From: Dallia pectoralis
Taxonomy: Eukaryota > Chordata > Actinopteri > Esociformes > Umbridae
Direction of reading: 5' to 3'
NCBI GenBank assembly: GCA_029465975.1
Contig: CM055747.1
Coordinates: 13,198,838-13,262,837, forward strand
DNA length: 64,000 nucleotides
Position numbers and translations under genes: made by a program. Under the pieces are notes generated by a model that ran no database searches, was not told the origin of the DNA, and saw only the letters and a program-made list of their open reading frames with translations. Below, one piece after another: positions 59,201-64,000 of this stretch (its first letter is position 1; each line of letters starts with the position of its first letter).

Positions 59201-62200
59201 TCTCTGTTGTGAGGTATTGTTCATCACAGTATTTATTCCACTCTCACTCCGCTCTCTGTTGTGAGGTATTGTTTGTCACAGTATTTATTCCACTTTCACT
59301 CCCTGTCCGTTGTGAGGTATTGTTTGTCACAGTATTTATTCCTCTCACTCCCCTGTCTGTTGTGAGGTATTGTTTGTCACAGTATTTATTCCACTTACCC
59401 CTCTGTCTGTTGTGAGGTATTGTTTGTCACAGTATTTATTCCACTCTCACTCCCCTGTCTGTTGTGAGGTATTGTTTGTCACAGTATTTATTCCACTCTT
59501 ACTCCCCTGTCTGTTGTGAGGTATTGTTCATCACAGTATTTATTCCACTCTCACTCCACTCTCTGTTGTGAGGTATTGTTTGTCACAGTATTTATTCCAC
59601 TCTCACTCCCCTGTCTGTTGTGAGGTATTGTTTGTCACAGTATTTATTCCACTCTCACTCCCCTGTCTGTTGTGAGGTATTGTTTGTCACAGTATTTATT
59701 CCACTCTCACTCCCCTGTCTTTTGTGAGGTATTGTTTGTCACAGTATTTATTCCACTCTTACTCCCCTGTCTGTTGTGAGGTATTGTTCATCACAGTATT
59801 TATTCCACTCTCACTCCGCTCTCTGTTGTGAGGTATTGTTTGTCACAGTATTTATTCCACTCTCACTCCCCTGTCTGTTGTGAGGTATTGTTCATCACAG
59901 TATTTAGTCCACTCTCATTTTCCTGTTGTGAGTCATTCTTTGTCACAGTATTTATTTCACTATCACGCATCTGTCTGTTGTGAGGTATTGTTTCTCACAG
60001 TATTTATTCCACTCTCACTCCCCTGTCTGTTGTGAGGTATTGTTCATCACAGTATTTATTCCACTCTCACTCCGCTCTCTGTTGTGAGGTATTGTTTGTC
60101 ACAGTATTTATTCCACTTTCACTCCCCTGTCCGTTGTGAGGTATTGTTTGTCACAGTATTTATTCCACTCTCACTCCCCTGTCTGTTGTGAGGTATTGTT
60201 TGTCACAGTATTTATTCCACTCTCACTCCCCTGTCTGTTGTGAGGTATTGTTCATCACAGTATTTATTCCACTCTCACTCCCCTGTCTGTTGTGAGGTAT
60301 TGTTTGTCACAGTATTTATTCCACTCTCACTCCCCTGTCTGTTGTGAGGTATTGTTCATCACAGTATTTATTCCACTCTCACTCCACTCTCTGTTGTGAG
60401 GTATTGTTTGTCACAGTATTTATTCCACTCTCACTCCCCTGTCTGTTGTGAGGTATTGTTTGTCACAGTATTTATTCCACTCTCACTCCCCTGTCTGTTG
60501 TGAGGTATTGTTTGTCACAGTATTTATTCCACTCTCACTCCCCTGTCTTTTGTGAGGTATTGTTTGTCACAGTATTTATTCCACTCTTCCCCTGTCTGTT
60601 GTGAGGTATTGTTCATCACAGTATTTATTCCACTCTCACTCCGCTCTCTGTTGTGAGGTATTGTTTGTCACAGTATTTATTCCACTCTCACTCCCCTGTC
60701 TGTTGTGAGGTATTGTTCATCACAGTATTTAGTCCACTCTCATTTTCCTGTTGTGAGTCATTCTTTGTCACAGTATTTATTCCACTATCACGCATCTGTC
60801 TGTTGTGAGGTATTGTTTCTCACAGTATTTATTCCACTCTCACTCCCCTGTCTGTTGTGAGGTATTGTTCATCACAGTATTTATTCCACTCTCACTCCGC
60901 TCTCTGTTGTGAGGTATTGTTTGTCACAGTATTTATTCCACTTTCACTCCCCTGTCCGTTGTGAGGTATTGTTTGTCACAGTATTTATTCCACTCTCACT
61001 CCCCTGTCTGTTGTGAGGTATTGTTTGTCACAGTATTTATTCCACTCTCACTCCCTGTCTGTTGTGAGGTATTGTTCATCACAGTATTTATTCCACTCTC
61101 ACTCCCCTGTCTGTTGTGAGGTATTGTTTGTCACAGTATTTATTCCACTCTCACTCCCCTGTCTGTTGTGAGGTATTGTTCGTCACAGTATTTATTCCAC
61201 TCTCACTCCCCTGTCTGTTGTGAGGTATTGTTTGTCACAGTATTTATTCCACTCTCACTCCCCTGTCTGTTGTGAGGTATTGTTCATCACAGTATTTATT
61301 CCACTCTCACTCCGCTCTCTGTTGTGAGGTATTGTTTGTCACAGTATTTCAGTATTTATTCCACTTTCACTCCCCTGTCCGTTGTGAGGTATTGTTTGTC
61401 ACAGTATTTATTCCACTCTCACTCCCCTGTCTGTTGTGAGGTATTGTTTGTCACAGTATTTATTCCACTCTCACTCCCCTGTCTGTTGTGAGGTATTGTT
61501 TGTCACAGTATTTATTCCACTCTCACTCCTCTGTCTGTTGTGAGGTATTGTTTGTCACAGTATTTATTCCACTCTCACTCCCCTGTCTGTTGTGAGGTAT
61601 TGTTCATCACAGTATTTATTCCACTCTCACTCCCCTGTCTGTTGTGAGGTATTGTTTGTCACAGTATTTATTCCACTCTCACTCCCCTGTCTGTTGTGAG
61701 GTATTGTTTGTCACAGTATTTATTCCACTCTCACTCCCCTGTCTGTTGTGAGGTATTGTTTGTCACAGTATTTATTCCACTCTTACTCCTCTGTCTGTTG
61801 TGAGGTATTGTTTGTCACAGTATTTATTCCACTCTCACTCCCTGTCTGTTGTGAGGTATTGTTTGTCACAGTATTTATTCCTCTCACTCCCCTGTCTGTT
61901 GTGAGGTATTGTTTGTCACAGTATTTATTCCACTCTCACTCCCCTGTCTGTTGTGAGGTATTGTTTGTCACAGTATTTATTCCACTCTCACTCCTCTGTC
62001 TGTTGTGAGGTATTGTTTGTCACAGTATTTATTCCACTCTCACTCCCCTGTCTGTTGTGAGGTATTGTTCATCACAGTATTTATTCCACTCTCACTCCCC
62101 TCTCTGTTGTGAGGTATTGTTCATCACAGTATTTATTCCACTCTCACTCCGCTCTCTGTTGTGAGGTATTGTTTGTCACAGTATTTATTCCACTTTCACT

Positions 62201-63003
62201 CCCCTGTCCGTTGTGAGGTATTGTTTGTCACAGTATTTATTCCACTCTCACTCCCCTGTCTGTTTTGAGGTATTGTTTGTCACAGTATTTATTCCACTCT
62301 TACTCCTCTGTCTGTTGTGAGGTATTGTTTGTCACAGTATTTATTCCACTCTCACTCCCCTGTCTGTTGTGAGGTATTGTTTGTCACAGTATTTATTCCA
62401 CTCTTACTCCCCTGTCTGTTGTGAGGTGTTGTTTATCACAGTATTTATTCCACTCTCACTCCACTCTCTGTTGTGAGGTATTGTTTGTCACAGTATTTAT
62501 TCCACTCTCACTCCCCTGTCTGTTGTGAGGTATTGTTTGTCACAGTATTTATTCCACTCTCACTCCCCTGTCTGTTGTGAGGTATTGTTTGTCACAGTAT
62601 TTATTCCACTCTCACTCCCCTGTCTTTTGTGAGGTATTGTTTGTCACAGTATTTATTCCACTCTTACTCCCCTGTCTGTTGTGAGGTATTGTTCATCACA
62701 GTATTTATTCCACTCTCACTCCGCTCTCTGTTGTGAGGTATTGTTCATCACAGTATTTAGTCCACTCTCATTTTCCTGTTGTGAGTCATTCTTTCTCACA
62801 GTATTTATTCCACTTTCATTTCCCTGTCCGTTGTGAGGTATTGTTTGTCACAGTATTTATTCCACTTTCATTTCCCTGTCTTTTGTGAGGTATTGTTTGT
62901 CACAGTATTTATTCCACTTTCACTCCCCTGTCCGTTGTGAGGTATTGTTTGTCACAGTATTTATTCCACTTTCACTTCCCTGTCTGTTGTGAGGTATTGT
63001 TTG
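56206..63003. repeat. 52-bp minisatellite array, right part
   Basis: About 130 units continuing the array from 49710. It includes a diverged module (TTTAGTCCACTCTCATTTTC, then a GAGTCATTCTTTGTC unit and a CTATCACGCATCTGTC unit). The module recurs near 56280, 56850, 59905 and 60730, with a truncated copy near 62757. The last units are diverged (CATTTCCCTGTC) and the array stops at TTTGTG near 63003. The first five bases (GTGAG) are the right target duplication of LTR-2. Confidence 0.97.
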
Positions 63004-64000
63004 TGCTTTACTGAGCCGCTTGTAGTGTTTGTTATTGTCTTATTTGGAGTATATTTACCAGTCCTGAAATGTATTTCTCCATGTATTCATATTTTTCAGT
63101 CACATCGCTAATCTGACACCCTGCTTGGCAAATCATTACAACTAGCCCTGTCAATTTGAAGTATCTTGTGCACATGCCGGTAAAATGTTCTACTGTTCAA
63201 GCCCATAATTGTTTATATCACCTCACAAAGAACGCTAAGAAATGCTAACAAACTGCAGATGTAAGGCACTCGTGAACCATATACAGCACCTGCTACGTTA
63301 TTTACACCTTTAAAAACAACTAAATCCTGGCCGGAGCTGAACTTTGGGGATGTGTCAGTACTTTGTGGAGAATTCATCCTCTTACACTGCTACCAGAAAT
63401 TAAGGCATATAAAAGTACAGACAGCTATCTATAGTTTCAATCAGAATAGGTCAATAATCCAGTCGTTTGTGAGGTGGTGAAGGACAAGAAATTCTTCATT
63501 GTCAAAGAGATGGTGAGTGCTAATTCATCTAAATTACTGTTGGTTCAATGGGTGGTCAGTGTAGCTCAGTGCAGCCAGTTTAACACAGAATATACTGACA
63601 TAAATGTACTGGTAATATAAATATTTTACCCGATGTCAGGTAAACCACACCAAATAACTTCTTTCTTCTTAATTTAACTAACTCCATATGATAAACCTGA
63701 TGTTTTACTAGCTGCTCTATAACCTGGAGTTGGTTGCATTGGTGCAGACGAAAATATGTCGTTCATTACAATTATTACTAGTAGATATGATTGCTATTAC
63801 AATATATAAACTAGTGTGTGGACATTTGATTACTACCCTGTAATGAAATGTTCCCTAAAAAGACAAGTGTACTAGTTTGACAGCTGCCAGTCTATGGAGA
63901 TCTTGACGCACGTTTCTTCGCACAAATCCATTACCCCGTCCTGTGGATTTTCCTTTTCGAACGAGATTGAAGACAACCCAGTCTTGTCTCCTCTTCTGAT
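63004..64000. other. unique AT-rich DNA to the right edge
   Basis: About 1 kb of single-copy DNA. An ATG directly followed by GTGAGT (about 63510) could be mimicking a start codon next to a splice donor, but nothing else supports an exon. No gene recognised. Confidence 0.5.

Noticed and set aside
63485..63530. Possible first exon: ATG followed directly by GTGAGT
   Set aside because: A single start-plus-donor match is expected by chance, and no promoter, upstream frame or second exon can be supported.

Overview
The window looks like a piece of a ray-finned fish (teleost) nuclear chromosome. The evidence is a Tc1-like transposase remnant with the frame pieces usual in fish, an L2/CR1-type LINE remnant, a chromodomain Ty3/Gypsy (sushi-like) pol remnant, many CA/GT/CT microsatellites, AT-rich unique DNA and no bacterial-style gene packing. 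I cannot name the species, and I see no host protein-coding gene that I can support.

By eye, about 60% of the 64 kb is tandem repeat: some twenty unrelated minisatellite arrays with units of 14 to 63 bp. The largest are a 24/30-bp array at 1-5754 (open at the left edge), a 46-bp array at 11302-15410, a 25-bp array at 23566-27741, a 47-bp array at 30249-32465, a 58-bp array at 40489-43364 and a 52-bp array at 49710-63003. Several show higher-order structure, such as an exact 10-unit (580-bp) module in the 58-bp array. Many long open frames here are read-through of arrays whose unit is a multiple of 3 and are not genes.

The second layer is transposable elements. The most striking is a family of LTR retroelements whose LTRs begin TGTCACG and end CGTGACA. 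Two complete copies lie on the minus strand. LTR-1 (19319-22043) has 370-bp LTRs and target duplication GAGAG. LTR-2 (52787-56205) has 390-bp LTRs and target duplication GTGAG. In each copy I see only one mismatch between the two LTRs, so both look young. Neither encodes reverse transcriptase, integrase or protease. Each instead carries one proline/alanine-rich reading frame with a shared unique N-terminal part followed by in-frame minisatellites that differ between copies. Solo or partial LTRs of related type lie at 9137-9508, 30416-30784 (target duplication CCTGG, inside the 47-bp array) and 32466-32702.

Two further arrays grew out of transposon coding sequence: a 63-bp array inside the DNA-binding region of a Tc1-like transposase (44184-44613) and a 22-bp array inside a LINE reverse-transcriptase region (29554-29998). 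A broken Ty3/Gypsy pol (47985-49695) runs directly into the 52-bp array, which LTR-2 later split. The region behaves like a minisatellite-rich, possibly subtelomeric or otherwise gene-poor chromosomal domain where tandem amplification and retroelement insertion feed each other.
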